DNA from: UBA6109 sp964506465
GTDB lineage: Bacteria > Desulfobacterota > Syntrophia > Syntrophales > UBA6109
Direction of reading: 5' to 3'
Assembly: GCA_964506465.1 (NCBI GenBank)
Contig: CAZDLM010000023.1
Span: 1-39,632, forward strand
Length of the DNA stretch: 39,632 nucleotides
Within the stretch, counting starts at the first letter, position 1. Each line of letters begins with the position of its first letter. Made by a program: the position numbers and the translations under genes. Positions 27,410 through 36,265 of the stretch are shown in pieces. A model generated the notes under the pieces. That model was not told where the DNA came from. It ran no database searches and saw only the letters and a list, made by a program, of their open reading frames with translations.

Positions 27410-29338
27410 ATGGCAAAAATCATCGGAATCGACCTGGGAACGACCAACTCTTGCGTCGCCATCATGGAAGGCGGCGATCCGGTTGTCATCGCCAATGCGG
27501 AGGGAAATCGAACTACTCCCTCCATGGTGGCCTTCATGGACAACGGCGAGAGGCTGGTGGGCCAGTCTGCCAAGCGGCAGGCGGTGACCAACCCGGAAAA
27601 TACAGTTTATGCAATCAAGAGGCTGATCGGCCGCAAGTATCACAGCAAGGAAGTGCAGTACGACAGAACCGTGATCCCCTACAAGATCGCGGAGGCCAAG
27701 AACGGCGACGCGGCGGTGGACATTCGCGGCCGTGAATACAGTCCGGCGGAGATCTCTTCCATGGTCCTGGTGAAAATGAAGCAGACCGCCGACGATTACC
27801 TGGGCGAAAAGATCAAAGATGCGGTCATCACCGTTCCCGCCTATTTCAACGACTCGCAGCGCCAGGCGACGAAAGACGCCGGAAAGATCGCGGGATTGAA
27901 CGTCCTGCGCATCATCAACGAGCCGACGGCGGCTGCATTGGCCTATGGTCTCGACAAGAAGAAGGACCAGAAAATTGCCGTCTTCGACTTGGGCGGCGGC
28001 ACATTCGACATCTCGATCCTCGAACTGGGAGACGGTGTCTTCGAAGTGAAGTCGACCAATGGCGATACTCATCTGGGAGGCGAGGACTTCGACCAGCGCG
28101 TCATCGATTTCATCGCCGGCGAGTTCAAGAAGGAACAGGGAATCGACCTGCGCAAGGACAAGATGGCGCTGCAGCGGCTCAAGGAAGCGGCGGAGAAGGC
28201 AAAGATCGAGCTTTCCAGCTCACTGGAGACAGACATCAATCTGCCTTTCGTCACAGCCGACGCCTCGGGTCCCAAACACCTGCAGATGAAGATGACCCGC
28301 GCCAAGCTGGAGACCCTTGTCGAGGATCTAGTCGAGAAGACGGTTGGACCCTGCAGGACGGCTCTCAAGGACGCCAATCTCTCGGCCAAGGACATCGACG
28401 AGGTGATTCTGGTCGGCGGTATGACCCGTATGCCCCGCGTTCAGCAGAAAGTGAAGGAACTGTTCGGAAAGGAACCCAACAAGAGCGTCAATCCCGATGA
28501 AGTCGTGGCCGTCGGTGCGGCGATTCAGGGCGGCGTGCTCTCCGGCGATGTCAAGGACGTCCTGCTTCTGGACGTGACGCCTCTGTCCCTGGGCATCGAG
28601 ACGCTGGGAGGGGTCATGACGAAGCTGATCGAGAAGAACACGACGATCCCGACCCGCAAGAGCCAGATATTCTCCACGGCGGCCGACAACCAGCCGGCGG
28701 TGAGCATCCACGTCCTGCAGGGTGAACGACCCATGGCGGGCGATAACAGAACGCTGGGCCGTTTTGAACTGGTCGGCATTCCGCCTGCGCCCCGCGGCGT
28801 TCCGCAGGTCGAGGTGACCTTCGACATCGATGCGAACGGCATCGTCCACGTATCCGCCAAGGATCTGGGAACGGGGAAAGAGCAGAGCATCAAGATCACC
28901 GCTTCCAGCGGGCTCTCCGATCAGGAGATCCAGAAGCTCGTGAAGGAAGCGGAGCTCCATGCCGAAGACGACAAGAAGAAGAAGGAACTCATCGAGGCCC
29001 GCAACCAGGCGGATGCTTTGGTGTACAGTGTGGAAAAGAACGTCAAGGAGTTCGGCGACAAGATCGACTCCTGCGAGAAGACGAAGATCGAGGAGGCCGC
29101 CCAGAAGCTCCGGAAGGCCATGGAAGGCGAGGATCTCGCCGCCCTCCGCGCCGCCCAGGAAGAGCTGACGACCGCCTCGCACAAGCTGGCGGAGGCGATG
29201 TACGCCAAGACGGCGGGCCAGGGCCAGGCGGGGCCGCAACCGGGCGCCGGCGCAGGTCCCGGTACCGGAGCCGGTGCGCAGGCATCCGCCAAGAAGGATG
29301 AGGATGTCGTCGACGCGGACTTCGAGGACGTGAAGTAA
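27410..29338 (+). CDS. dnaK: Hsp70 chaperone DnaK
   Basis: 642 residues, typical length. The ribosome site AAGGAGG lies inside the last codons of grpE, so the genes are coupled. The N-terminal ATPase has I-G-I-D-L-G-T-T-N-S and V-F-D-L-G-G-G-T-F-D-I-S. The substrate-binding domain follows (V-L-L-L-D-V-T-P-L-S-L-G-I-E), then a helical lid, a Gly/Gln/Ala-rich linker (about 605-627) and the acidic end D-V-V-D-A-D-F-E-D-V-K. It is an ATP-dependent folding chaperone working with GrpE and DnaJ; no dnaJ is nearby. An intrinsic terminator follows within 25 bp. Confidence 0.98.
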   Translation: MAKIIGIDLGTTNSCVAIMEGGDPVVIANAEGNRTTPSMVAFMDNGERLVGQSAKRQAVTNPENTVYAIKRLIGRKYHSKEVQYDRTVIPYKIAEAKNGDAAVDIRGREYSPAEISSMVLVKMKQTADDYLGEKIKDAVITVPAYFNDSQRQATKDAGKIAGLNVLRIINEPTAAALAYGLDKKKDQKIAVFDLGGGTFDISILELGDGVFEVKSTNGDTHLGGEDFDQRVIDFIAGEFKKEQGIDLRKDKMALQRLKEAAEKAKIELSSSLETDINLPFVTADASGPKHLQMKMTRAKLETLVEDLVEKTVGPCRTALKDANLSAKDIDEVILVGGMTRMPRVQQKVKELFGKEPNKSVNPDEVVAVGAAIQGGVLSGDVKDVLLLDVTPLSLGIETLGGVMTKLIEKNTTIPTRKSQIFSTAADNQPAVSIHVLQGERPMAGDNRTLGRFELVGIPPAPRGVPQVEVTFDIDANGIVHVSAKDLGTGKEQSIKITASSGLSDQEIQKLVKEAELHAEDDKKKKELIEARNQADALVYSVEKNVKEFGDKIDSCEKTKIEEAAQKLRKAMEGEDLAALRAAQEELTTASHKLAEAMYAKTAGQGQAGPQPGAGAGPGTGAGAQASAKKDEDVVDADFEDVK

Positions 29339-29359
29339 ACCTTTTTCATCCATGATTGA

Positions 29360-29393
29360 GGGCCCGGATACGAACCGGGCCCTTTTGTTTTTT
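29360..29393 (+). terminator. Rho-independent terminator after dnaK
   Basis: A perfect 8-bp GC stem (29360-29367 with 29375-29382), 7-nt loop, followed by TTTTGTTTTTT. It lies 22 bp after the dnaK stop. Confidence 0.92.
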
Positions 29394-29412
29394 GTGGAAG
29401 GGGCAGGCCGGC

Positions 29413-29441
29413 TTCACAGAACCCCGGGCGTATGTTATAGA
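29413..29441 (+). promoter_or_regulatory. Sigma70-type promoter of the periplasmic-binding protein gene
   Basis: TTCACA (29413-29418), 17-bp spacer, TATAGA (29436-29441). It lies between the dnaK terminator and the ATG at 29478. It rules out the longer open frame that begins before it. Confidence 0.55.
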
Positions 29442-29477
29442 GACGCCATCGTTTCAAGGAAACCGGCCGTATTGCAC

Positions 29478-30752
29478 ATGAAGCAAACACCGCAGACTCG
29501 AATGCCCGGCACCATTGCCGGCGTCTTTCTCCTGACGGGCCTGATTTTCGCCGGCGCCCTGCAGGGGGCGGATCAGCGAATCTTGGCGTCCTCTCCCGAC
29601 GCCTACCAGAGCCATGAACTTGCCGGGACGCCCTCCGCGGCAGACTCGGTGGACCGCAATGCCATCGGTTTGATCCTGCCCATGTCCGGGCGATACGCAG
29701 CCTACGGAAAGAAGGCTCTCGATGCCGCCGTCCTTGCGGCCGGCCTCTTCGATCCCCGGAAACGGACGGGAGTGAAACTGTTCATCGAAGACTCCGAAAG
29801 CGACGCCGATGCGAGTCGCCAGGCCGTCGCCCGGCTCGTCCGGAGGGACGGGGTGATCTGCGTGGTCGGCCCATTGGGCGCAATCGAGGCCCAGACGGCT
29901 GCAGCCGAGGCGCAGCAGCTCCAGGTACCGATTCTTCCCATGACGTCGAAGGAGGGAATATGTGAAATCGGGCCCTTTGTCTTTCGCAACTTCCTGACCG
30001 CCGGCATGCAGGTGCGGGCACTGGCCGGGTATGCGGTGCGGACGCTCGGTCTCAGCCGTTTCGCCATCCTCTATCCGCAGGATTCCTATGGGCAGGAGAT
30101 GGTGCGGTTGTTTCGCGCCGAAATCCTGCGTCTCGGGGGACAGATCCGCAAGGTGAAGGCCTACGACAGGACGGAGACCGATTTCGGCGACGAGATCCGT
30201 TTCGTCACAGGGCGTCCGGTTCCGCACAGCATCGGTTTCGGCAAGGATCAGCGCGCAGAACCGCTGCCGGTTGCGCGTCCCGTAGATTTCGACGCCCTGT
30301 TCATCCCGGACGACTACGAGCGCGTACAGATGATCGCCCCGCAGTTGGCTTTTCACGACGTCAAGGATGTTCAATTGCTGGGAACGAGCGGCTGGAACTC
30401 GCCCAACCTCTTGAAGGGCGGCGCCCAGCATCTGGAGGGGGCCGTATTCGTCGACGACTATTTTGCAGGCGGATACAGCCTCGAGCTCAACGATTTCGCT
30501 GATGCGTTCTATGCGGCTTTTGCGAGGGAGCCCGACGGCATGGATGCGATCTGGTACGACGCTGTGGCCATCGCCGTTGCGATGGTCGAGAACGGGCGGG
30601 CGGAAACGAGGAATCAATTCCGCGAGCGCCTCGCCGGCCTCACCGGATATCCCGGCGTAACCGGAAAGACTTCCTTTTCCCCGTCGCGGGACGCGGACAA
30701 GGAACTCCATCTGCTCCGGGTCCAGGAAGGAAAGATTGTTCAGATCCGGTGA
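29478..30752 (+). CDS. Periplasmic-binding-fold protein, LpoA/branched-chain amino-acid-binding type
   Basis: About 424 residues from ATG 29478, the first ATG after the promoter; upstream codons would cross the dnaK terminator. The signal peptide spans about 9-32 and no lipobox Cys is visible. From residue 60 the sequence has the type-1 periplasmic-binding fold: I-G-L-I-L-P-M-S-G-R-Y-A-A-Y-G, I-E-D-S-E-S-D, V-V-G-P-L-G-A-I-E-A, I-L-P-M-T-S-K-E and F-A-I-L-Y-P-Q-D-S-Y-G. The opening matches the LpoA / penicillin-binding-protein-activator group as well as amino-acid-binding proteins. No ABC permease or ATPase genes are adjacent, which favours a non-transport role, but this is inference. The surE gene follows after 40 bp and is probably cotranscribed. 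Confidence 0.8.
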   Translation: MKQTPQTRMPGTIAGVFLLTGLIFAGALQGADQRILASSPDAYQSHELAGTPSAADSVDRNAIGLILPMSGRYAAYGKKALDAAVLAAGLFDPRKRTGVKLFIEDSESDADASRQAVARLVRRDGVICVVGPLGAIEAQTAAAEAQQLQVPILPMTSKEGICEIGPFVFRNFLTAGMQVRALAGYAVRTLGLSRFAILYPQDSYGQEMVRLFRAEILRLGGQIRKVKAYDRTETDFGDEIRFVTGRPVPHSIGFGKDQRAEPLPVARPVDFDALFIPDDYERVQMIAPQLAFHDVKDVQLLGTSGWNSPNLLKGGAQHLEGAVFVDDYFAGGYSLELNDFADAFYAAFAREPDGMDAIWYDAVAIAVAMVENGRAETRNQFRERLAGLTGYPGVTGKTSFSPSRDADKELHLLRVQEGKIVQIR

Positions 30753-30792
30753 ACGGGTTTCGATCGGCTGCTCAAGAACTAAAGGGGATATC

Positions 30793-31557
30793 GTGCGCTA
30801 CTTACTGACCAACGACGATGGAATCTATGCAAGGGGACTGACCGCCCTCTGCGAGGAACTGAGCCGCGACGCGGAGTGCGTCGTCGTCGCGCCGGAAGTG
30901 GAACAGAGCGCCGTCGGACACGCCATCACGCTCTTCCGTCCCCTGATGGTGCGGAAAGCCCGGAAGAACGGAAAGCTGCTGGGCTACGCGGTGGCCGGTA
31001 CGCCCGCGGACTGCGTCAAGATCGGCGTCCGTGAATTGGCGGGCGGCCCCGTGGACCTGGTTGTATCGGGGATCAATCTCGGGGCGAACGTCGGGATCAA
31101 CGTCCTGTATTCCGGGACCGTCTCCGCCGCAACGGAAGGGGCGATCCTGGGCGTGCCCGCAATGGCCGTCTCGCTGGATACCCACCGCGAGGCGGACTTC
31201 ACCTTCGCCGCGAAGTTTGCCCGGCGGATGGCCTCCTCCATCCTGCGGTCGCCGCTGCCGCCGGGTGTGGCGCTCAATATCAACGTCCCCGCAGTCCCGG
31301 AAGGCGAGATTCGGGGCGTCCGGGTTGCAAGGCAGAGCGGAACGCCGCATTGGGAGAGTTTCGAAAAACGCACGGATCCGCGTGAAAGGATTTACTACTG
31401 GTTGACAGGGGAAACCTCTCTGAAAGCCGACGCCGATCCCGATTCCGACGAGGCGGCCCTGGCAAACCGCATGGTCACCATCACACCCATCCATCACGAC
31501 CTGACGCGCCACGATCTGATGGATCGACTGAAGGCGGATCTGGCAGAACTGCTCTGA
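30793..31557 (+). CDS. surE: 5'/3'-nucleotidase SurE
   Basis: 254 residues starting at GTG 30793 (M-R-Y-L-L-T-N-D-D-G-I), with AAAGGGG 5-9 nt upstream; the longer ATG frame extends into the preceding gene. Metal ligands Asp8-Asp9, then P-E-V-E-Q-S-A-V-G-H-A-I-T and S-G-I-N-L-G-A-N-V-G with Y-S-G-T-V-S-A-A-T-E-G, all SurE hallmarks. It is a metal-dependent phosphatase of nucleoside monophosphates linked to stationary-phase survival. The usual partner pcm is absent. Confidence 0.95.
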   Translation: MRYLLTNDDGIYARGLTALCEELSRDAECVVVAPEVEQSAVGHAITLFRPLMVRKARKNGKLLGYAVAGTPADCVKIGVRELAGGPVDLVVSGINLGANVGINVLYSGTVSAATEGAILGVPAMAVSLDTHREADFTFAAKFARRMASSILRSPLPPGVALNINVPAVPEGEIRGVRVARQSGTPHWESFEKRTDPRERIYYWLTGETSLKADADPDSDEAALANRMVTITPIHHDLTRHDLMDRLKADLAELL

Positions 31558-31626
31558 AGGCCCCCGGGATGACGACTGACGTCGGAAGAGACCTTGCTTG
31601 AGCATGAGACGTGAAATGCGGCCACG

Positions 31627-31658
31627 GCCCTGAACCTGTCCCCGGGGATGTTCAGGGC
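31627..31658. other. Hairpin between convergent surE and MORN-repeat gene
   Basis: A perfect 9-bp inverted repeat (31627-31635, 31650-31658) around a GC-rich palindromic loop. It overlaps the stop region of the minus-strand gene. There is no T tract on either side, so it may be a bidirectional transcript-end structure rather than a classical terminator. Confidence 0.45.
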
Positions 31659-32326
31659 TTGCCGAGTCTTTCGAGGTCCTTCAGGAGATTGTCGGCAGCC
31701 CGTCCTGCCTCTTCCGCCTGGTCATCGCCGCCGGCCGATGGACCATCCGACCCCTCTCCGCCGGATTCGCCCCCCCGGTCCGGAAACGTCTCGAATGGAC
31801 CCAGGAGGCGTCCGTTGCGGTAAGTCGCGCGCTCCCGAAGACTCCCGCTCCTGTAATAGGCCGCGTACTCGCCTTCCCTCCGGTTGTTCAGGAAACGCCC
31901 CTCTTCCTTGATGCGGCCGTTCTTGAAATAGGAGCGGTAGGGACCGTCGAACTTGCCGTCCCGGAAGTGTTCCTCATCCCGGATCCGCCCGTCCCGAAAG
32001 TAGAATACATAACGGCCGTCCAGCTTGCCGTTGCGGTGCATTTCGATTTCGCGGGGATCGCCGTTCTCATAAAAATTGACGTATTCTCCATCAAGCTTGC
32101 CGTTGCGAAAGGTTGCCCGCTCGCGCACAACCCCGTCCCTGTAATAGGAAACCGCCGGTCCCTCCTTCCGTCCGTCCCGGAAAAAAAGCTGAACCATCAC
32201 CTGACCGTTGGAGAAATACGAGAGGTATTCGCCCTCAAGCTTTCCTCCGAGGAAATGCTTCCGCTCCCGGACCTTTCCCCGGTCGTCGGCGACAACCTCT
32301 TCCTTCAGACCTTCCGGCTCGGGCAT
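31652..32326 (-). CDS. MORN_2/YwqK-type repeat protein
   Basis: 224 residues from ATG 32326 with GGAAGGA 5 nt upstream; the longer frame to 32443 has no site and would cross the neighbour's promoter. There is no signal peptide. The protein is almost wholly made of about six and a half 24-residue repeats of the form N-G-K-x-D-G-x-Y-x-x-Y-x-x-N-G-x-x-x-E-x-x-F-R, the MORN_2 pattern of YwqK-type proteins (COG2849), followed by a Gly/Ser/Asp-rich tail (about 180-224). Some such proteins are annotated as antitoxins of toxin-antitoxin systems, but no toxin-like gene adjoins. Function is unknown; a scaffold or binding role is likely from repeat architecture. Confidence 0.82.
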   Translation of the reverse strand: MPEPEGLKEEVVADDRGKVRERKHFLGGKLEGEYLSYFSNGQVMVQLFFRDGRKEGPAVSYYRDGVVRERATFRNGKLDGEYVNFYENGDPREIEMHRNGKLDGRYVFYFRDGRIRDEEHFRDGKFDGPYRSYFKNGRIKEEGRFLNNRREGEYAAYYRSGSLRERATYRNGRLLGPFETFPDRGGESGGEGSDGPSAGGDDQAEEAGRAADNLLKDLERLGKP

Positions 32327-32450
32327 TCTATCCTTCCGTTCCGCTCGGATCACCGAGAGTGCTGTTGTCCGCTTCCTTCCGATCCGGCGCCAAGAAGCAG
32401 GTCCGGGAAGCCGGTCGGAATGCTCTTGTGTCTTTCCGGGCACATCGGGC

Positions 32451-32479
32451 TTGACCTTTCCGATTTCTTCTTATAGACT
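32451..32479 (+). promoter_or_regulatory. Sigma70-type promoter of the HD phosphodiesterase-like gene
   Basis: TTGACC (32451-32456), 17-bp spacer, TAGACT (32474-32479). It gives a leader of about 115 nt before ATG 32601. Confidence 0.5.
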
Positions 32480-32600
32480 CCGCAGAACTCTCCACTTCTT
32501 CTCTATTTCCGGACAGCTCCCGGGACACCTCGCGATCGTGAACAGGATCAGGCGCATTTCCGGCGATTTGCGCAAAACCAGGCTTCGGCCGTTGCTCAGC

Positions 32601-33572
32601 ATGGAAAAACCGACCCTTCAACTCAACAGCCTCATCAATATGACCGACCATCAGGCGGTGCTGGCGGAAATCGTGCAGACGCTCTCCGCCCAGTGGCCGT
32701 CCTTCGACTTCGCCTATCTGGAGCGGGTTTTTTCCGACATGGAACGGCTCTTTCACGGCCGCTACCCCGGTTATCAGGCCTGCAACACCCGCTACCATGA
32801 TTTTCGCCACACGCTCGACGTCTTCCTGGCAATGGCGCGCTTGCTTCACGGCGCGGCCGTCGCCGGCCTTCGTTTCACGGACAAGCAAGTCGCTCTGGGC
32901 GTCATCAGCGCGCTCATGCACGACACCGGCTATATCCAGACGACCGACGACCGATTGGGAACGGGTGCGAAATATACCGTGGCGCATATCGATCGCAGCA
33001 TCGCTTTCATGAAACGGTACTACGCGGGAGATCCCCTGTTCGAAAAGGAGTTGCCTGCCTTTGACCACATCCTCCACTGCACGGGATTTGTCATGAAGAT
33101 TCCCGAATTGCGCTTCCCCTCCCGGGAACTCGAACTGCTGGGGAAGATGCTGGGGACGGCCGATCTGCTGGGACAGATGGCCGATCGGCTTTACCTGGAA
33201 AAGCTTCTGCTCCTGTACTACGAATTCTTTGAGGCCGGCATCCCGGATTACGAAAGCGAACTCGACCTGTTGAAAAAAACGGTCCCCTTCCACCAATTCA
33301 TCCGGCGTCGCTATGCCGCCGATCTGGGAGGCGTCGACAACTACATGATCCACCACTTCCGTGTCCGCTGGAACATCGATCGGGACTTGTACCGGGAAGC
33401 GGTCGAGCAGAACGTCCGTCGCCTGCAATTCATCCTGGACAGCGACCCGAACCATTACCGTCTGCACCTGCGCCGCAACGGCATTACGAAGAGCCTGCAG
33501 ACTCCCAACCCCCGGCCAGAACCTCCCGAACTTGCCGTGACAGATCCTCTAAACGGAAAGGCTTCTGGATAA
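32601..33572 (+). CDS. HD-domain phosphohydrolase resembling class I cyclic-nucleotide phosphodiesterases
   Basis: 323 residues from ATG 32601, which begins just before recognisable sequence; the ribosome site is weak and the open frame upstream is arginine-rich and not protein-like. The core motif is Y65-H66-D-F-R-H70-x-x-D73-V, close to the Y-H-N-x-x-H-x-x-D-V signature of class I PDEs. It continues with L-M-H107-D108-T-G-Y and a late metal-ligand candidate Asp188 in G-T-A-D-L-L-G. No regulatory (GAF or PAS) domain is fused, and the substrate is not decided by sequence alone. The last 89 bp overlap the convergent GAF-receiver gene. Confidence 0.8.
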   Translation: MEKPTLQLNSLINMTDHQAVLAEIVQTLSAQWPSFDFAYLERVFSDMERLFHGRYPGYQACNTRYHDFRHTLDVFLAMARLLHGAAVAGLRFTDKQVALGVISALMHDTGYIQTTDDRLGTGAKYTVAHIDRSIAFMKRYYAGDPLFEKELPAFDHILHCTGFVMKIPELRFPSRELELLGKMLGTADLLGQMADRLYLEKLLLLYYEFFEAGIPDYESELDLLKKTVPFHQFIRRRYAADLGGVDNYMIHHFRVRWNIDRDLYREAVEQNVRRLQFILDSDPNHYRLHLRRNGITKSLQTPNPRPEPPELAVTDPLNGKASG

Positions 33573-34965
33573 ATCGGATCCCTCCCTCGTTCGATTTTTC
33601 CTGACGGAGGCCGTCACCGCCCTGCCCGCTTGAAAAGAGTATTCTGACCTGCGGATCGAGGGATTTGAGGCGGCGCATCGTCTCTTCGCCTCCCATCCCG
33701 GGTATCATGACGTCCAGGATGACCATGGCGATACCGCCCACGTTCCGGCCGTAAATGTCCAGTGCCTCCTTGCCTGAGCCGGCGGTGATCACCCTGTAGC
33801 CGAGCGAATCCAACATGTCCCGGGTCATGCTCCGGATGACATCTTCGTCATCGACGAGCAGAATCGTCCCGCATCCCCTGCGGCACCCCTCTCCCGACAT
33901 GCCGCTTTCGCAGGCCCCTGCGGATTGTGCCTCCTGCGGAACCCGGGCCTGTTGCCGCACGATGGGCGTCCGCTCTTCCGCCCTGTCTCTCAACTGGTCT
34001 TCACACTCGTTCAATCTCGATGTCAGTCTTTGGCGTTGCTCGATTTCCTTCTGCAGCGCAACATTCTTTTCTTCGATCTGCTTCAGTTGTTCCTTGATCT
34101 GGAAATGAAGCCGGGCGTTCTCGAAGGCAAACTTGATCTCCCGCAGCATCATGGACGTGATTTTCTCGTCTTCCTCGTTGAAGACCTGCCCGGCCGGCTT
34201 GCCCGCCAGGTTGATCACGGCCGACACCTCATTTCCGGCAAGGATGGGCAGGCAGATGAAAGACGGAGAACCATAGCGAGGATTGTTGGGCCGCCGGGTG
34301 CGCGGGTCCGCCTCGATATTCTCGACGATGACGGCCCTCTTCTCCGATACGGCCAGGCGCACCGGCGAATTCCCCATGGGGAGATCGACATCCATCTGGG
34401 GCGATGCCGCGATTCCCCGCGATGCGGCGATCCGGAAGTGGTTCCTCGAGGGATCCACCGTCAGGAACGATGCGATCCGCGCACCGGTAACGGACATGAC
34501 CTTGTCCAGCGTCAGTTCCTGGAGGCTGCGAAGATCGAGGTTGGACTTCGCCACGTCGATCAGTTCCTTGAGGGCAAGAAATTCCGAGGACCGTCGGTTC
34601 AGATCGGCGGTCGTCTTCTCCAGTTTTGCGGCCAGGTTGCCGAACGTCTGCTCGATCTCGCGGATTTCGGAAAGGTCGTCCCGCATCGATGCCTTGACGA
34701 TTCCCGTCTCCGTGGGACGGACCATGACGACAACCGACAGGATGCGGTCGATGATCTGCCGGAGGATGAGCATGCCGCACAGGACAAGCACGAGGATCAG
34801 CGCGACGATCCAAAGATGAGCGGATTCGAAGACGATGCTTCGGTCGTACACGATGTACGCCAGTGCGACCAGCGGCAGTACGACGATCAGAAACTCGACA
34901 AGTAGCAGCCGGTATTGGATGCTGCTGCGGTTGGCTCTTTCCAGATTCAGGAACGATTTTTTCAT
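33484..34965 (-). CDS. Membrane GAF-receiver signalling protein without kinase domain
   Basis: 493 residues from ATG 34965 (GGAGG further upstream). Two transmembrane helices (about 19-39 and 51-70) with a short periplasmic loop are followed by a HAMP-like/coiled segment to about 140. A GAF domain (about 145-285) has S-F-I-C-L-P-I-L-A-G; a coiled coil (285-335) and a Cys-rich linker (350-366) follow. The receiver domain (about 366-485) has D372-D373, Asp418 as phospho-acceptor in V-I-L-D-V-M-I-P-G-M-G-G, and Lys468. There is no histidine kinase or output domain. It probably receives phosphate from a separate kinase, possibly the PAS kinase encoded at 37994, but that link is inference. Confidence 0.88.
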   Translation of the reverse strand: MKKSFLNLERANRSSIQYRLLLVEFLIVVLPLVALAYIVYDRSIVFESAHLWIVALILVLVLCGMLILRQIIDRILSVVVMVRPTETGIVKASMRDDLSEIREIEQTFGNLAAKLEKTTADLNRRSSEFLALKELIDVAKSNLDLRSLQELTLDKVMSVTGARIASFLTVDPSRNHFRIAASRGIAASPQMDVDLPMGNSPVRLAVSEKRAVIVENIEADPRTRRPNNPRYGSPSFICLPILAGNEVSAVINLAGKPAGQVFNEEDEKITSMMLREIKFAFENARLHFQIKEQLKQIEEKNVALQKEIEQRQRLTSRLNECEDQLRDRAEERTPIVRQQARVPQEAQSAGACESGMSGEGCRRGCGTILLVDDEDVIRSMTRDMLDSLGYRVITAGSGKEALDIYGRNVGGIAMVILDVMIPGMGGEETMRRLKSLDPQVRILFSSGQGGDGLRQEKSNEGGIRFIQKPFRLEDLSRQVREVLAGGWESAGSS

Positions 34966-35334
34966 GAACGGATCCGTCCTCCGTCCCGCGGTCTGTGCCC
35001 GGCCCCGCCGATGACAGCCGAACGACCACGGTTCTGTCCAGCCATGAGGTCAAGGCGCAACTTCCTATCATGGAACGATGCGAGCATCAATAAAGAAGGC
35101 CAAAAAATCCGTAGAGGAAACTCGTCGGTCCCGGGTACGGCTGTGCACGCTTCTTGTCTGCCCCGCACGACGTTGCACGGAAGCACCTCAGGTCGCTTCA
35201 ACCGCCGGAAAAGAAACCTTGCGCGAACAACGGGCGAGACTATAAAATAATTTTGGCGGCGAGTCAAAGGACATCGTATGGCGCCCGCGCCCGTCGCCGA
35301 GGCCCTTCACGGCACATTGAAGGAGGCGTTTGTT
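34966..35334. other. Divergent intergenic region
   Basis: 369 bp between the GAF-receiver gene (leftward) and the DUF362 gene (rightward). It contains the promoter at 35219-35246. No small gene, RNA or strong inverted repeat was seen. Confidence 0.6.
35219..35246 (+). promoter_or_regulatory. Candidate sigma70 promoter of the DUF362-polyferredoxin operon
   Basis: TTGCGC (35219-35224), 16-bp spacer, TATAAA (35241-35246) followed by an AT-rich stretch. It lies about 90 bp before the DUF362 start. Confidence 0.5.
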
Positions 35335-36246
35335 TTGACAAGGATGAATCGCCGGGACTTCCTCAAAGCATCCCTCGCGGCGGGCGCCGCGCTTTCTCTT
35401 TCCACCGGCATGGACCCCTTCCTGCGGGACATCGGAGCCGCAGAAGCGCCCGATCTGGCCGTCGCCTCCGGCAAGTCTCCCGGGACCGTCACGCGTGCGG
35501 TGATCGACGCCCTCGGCGGCATGCGGAAGTTCGTGTCGCGGGGAGACATCGTTGTCGTCAAGCCGAACATCGGCTGGGACCGCACACCCGAATTCGCCGC
35601 CACCACCAACCCTGAAGTCGTCGCCGCCCTCGTCAAGCTTTCCCTGGAGGCCGGCGCGAAGAAAGTCAAGGTCCTTGACAACCCCGTCAACGATGCGCGG
35701 CGCTGCTACAGGCAGAGCGGGATCCTCGCTGCCGCCGAGGCGGCGGGCGCGGAGGTCATCTACCCCGATTCCCGCAAATTCCGCGACACGAAGATCGGCG
35801 GCGGGACCATCAAATCCTGGCCGATGTACACGGAGGCGATCGAAGCGGACCGGATCATCAACGTGCCGATCGCCAAAACCCACGGCACCTCCGCGCTGAC
35901 CCTGGGCATGAAGAACTGGATGGGCGTCATGGGCGGCTGGCGGGGGAGGATCCACCAGCGGATCCACGAGAGCCTGGTGGATGTCTCCCTCTTCCTCAAG
36001 CCGTCGCTGGTCGTTCTCGACGCCGTGAGGATCCTCACAGACAACGGGCCGCAGGGGGGCGATCTGGCCGACGTCAAGAGACTGGACACGGTGATCGCCG
36101 GCGCCGACCAGGTCGCCGTCGACGCCTACGGCGCGACGCTGTTCGGAATCAATGGGGCGGACATCGGCTTCATCCGGCTCGGGCACCAGGCCGGACTGGG
36201 AACGATGGACCTCGCCAAGGTGCGGTTGAAGAAGATTCAGGCATGA
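35335..36246 (+). CDS. Tat-exported DUF362 protein
   Basis: 303 residues from TTG 35335, which has GGAGG at 8-nt spacing; ATG 35344 is an alternative with a site too close. The N-terminus carries a twin-arginine signal (M-N-R-R-D-F-L-K then a hydrophobic A/L stretch), so the protein is probably exported folded. The DUF362 core includes V-V-V-K-P-N-I-G-W, N-V-P-I-A-K-T-H and L-G-M-K-N-W-M-G. Family members often come with ferredoxin domains and are thought to act in redox or maturation processes, but the reaction is not known. No Fe-S cysteine motif is present here; the polyferredoxin gene 20 bp downstream probably supplies it. Confidence 0.85.
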   Translation: MTRMNRRDFLKASLAAGAALSLSTGMDPFLRDIGAAEAPDLAVASGKSPGTVTRAVIDALGGMRKFVSRGDIVVVKPNIGWDRTPEFAATTNPEVVAALVKLSLEAGAKKVKVLDNPVNDARRCYRQSGILAAAEAAGAEVIYPDSRKFRDTKIGGGTIKSWPMYTEAIEADRIINVPIAKTHGTSALTLGMKNWMGVMGGWRGRIHQRIHESLVDVSLFLKPSLVVLDAVRILTDNGPQGGDLADVKRLDTVIAGADQVAVDAYGATLFGINGADIGFIRLGHQAGLGTMDLAKVRLKKIQA

Positions 36247-36265
36247 TGGCTCCGGAAGAAGTCCC

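Noticed and set aside
28328..29353. 341-codon minus-strand open frame
   Set aside because: It is antisense to dnaK.
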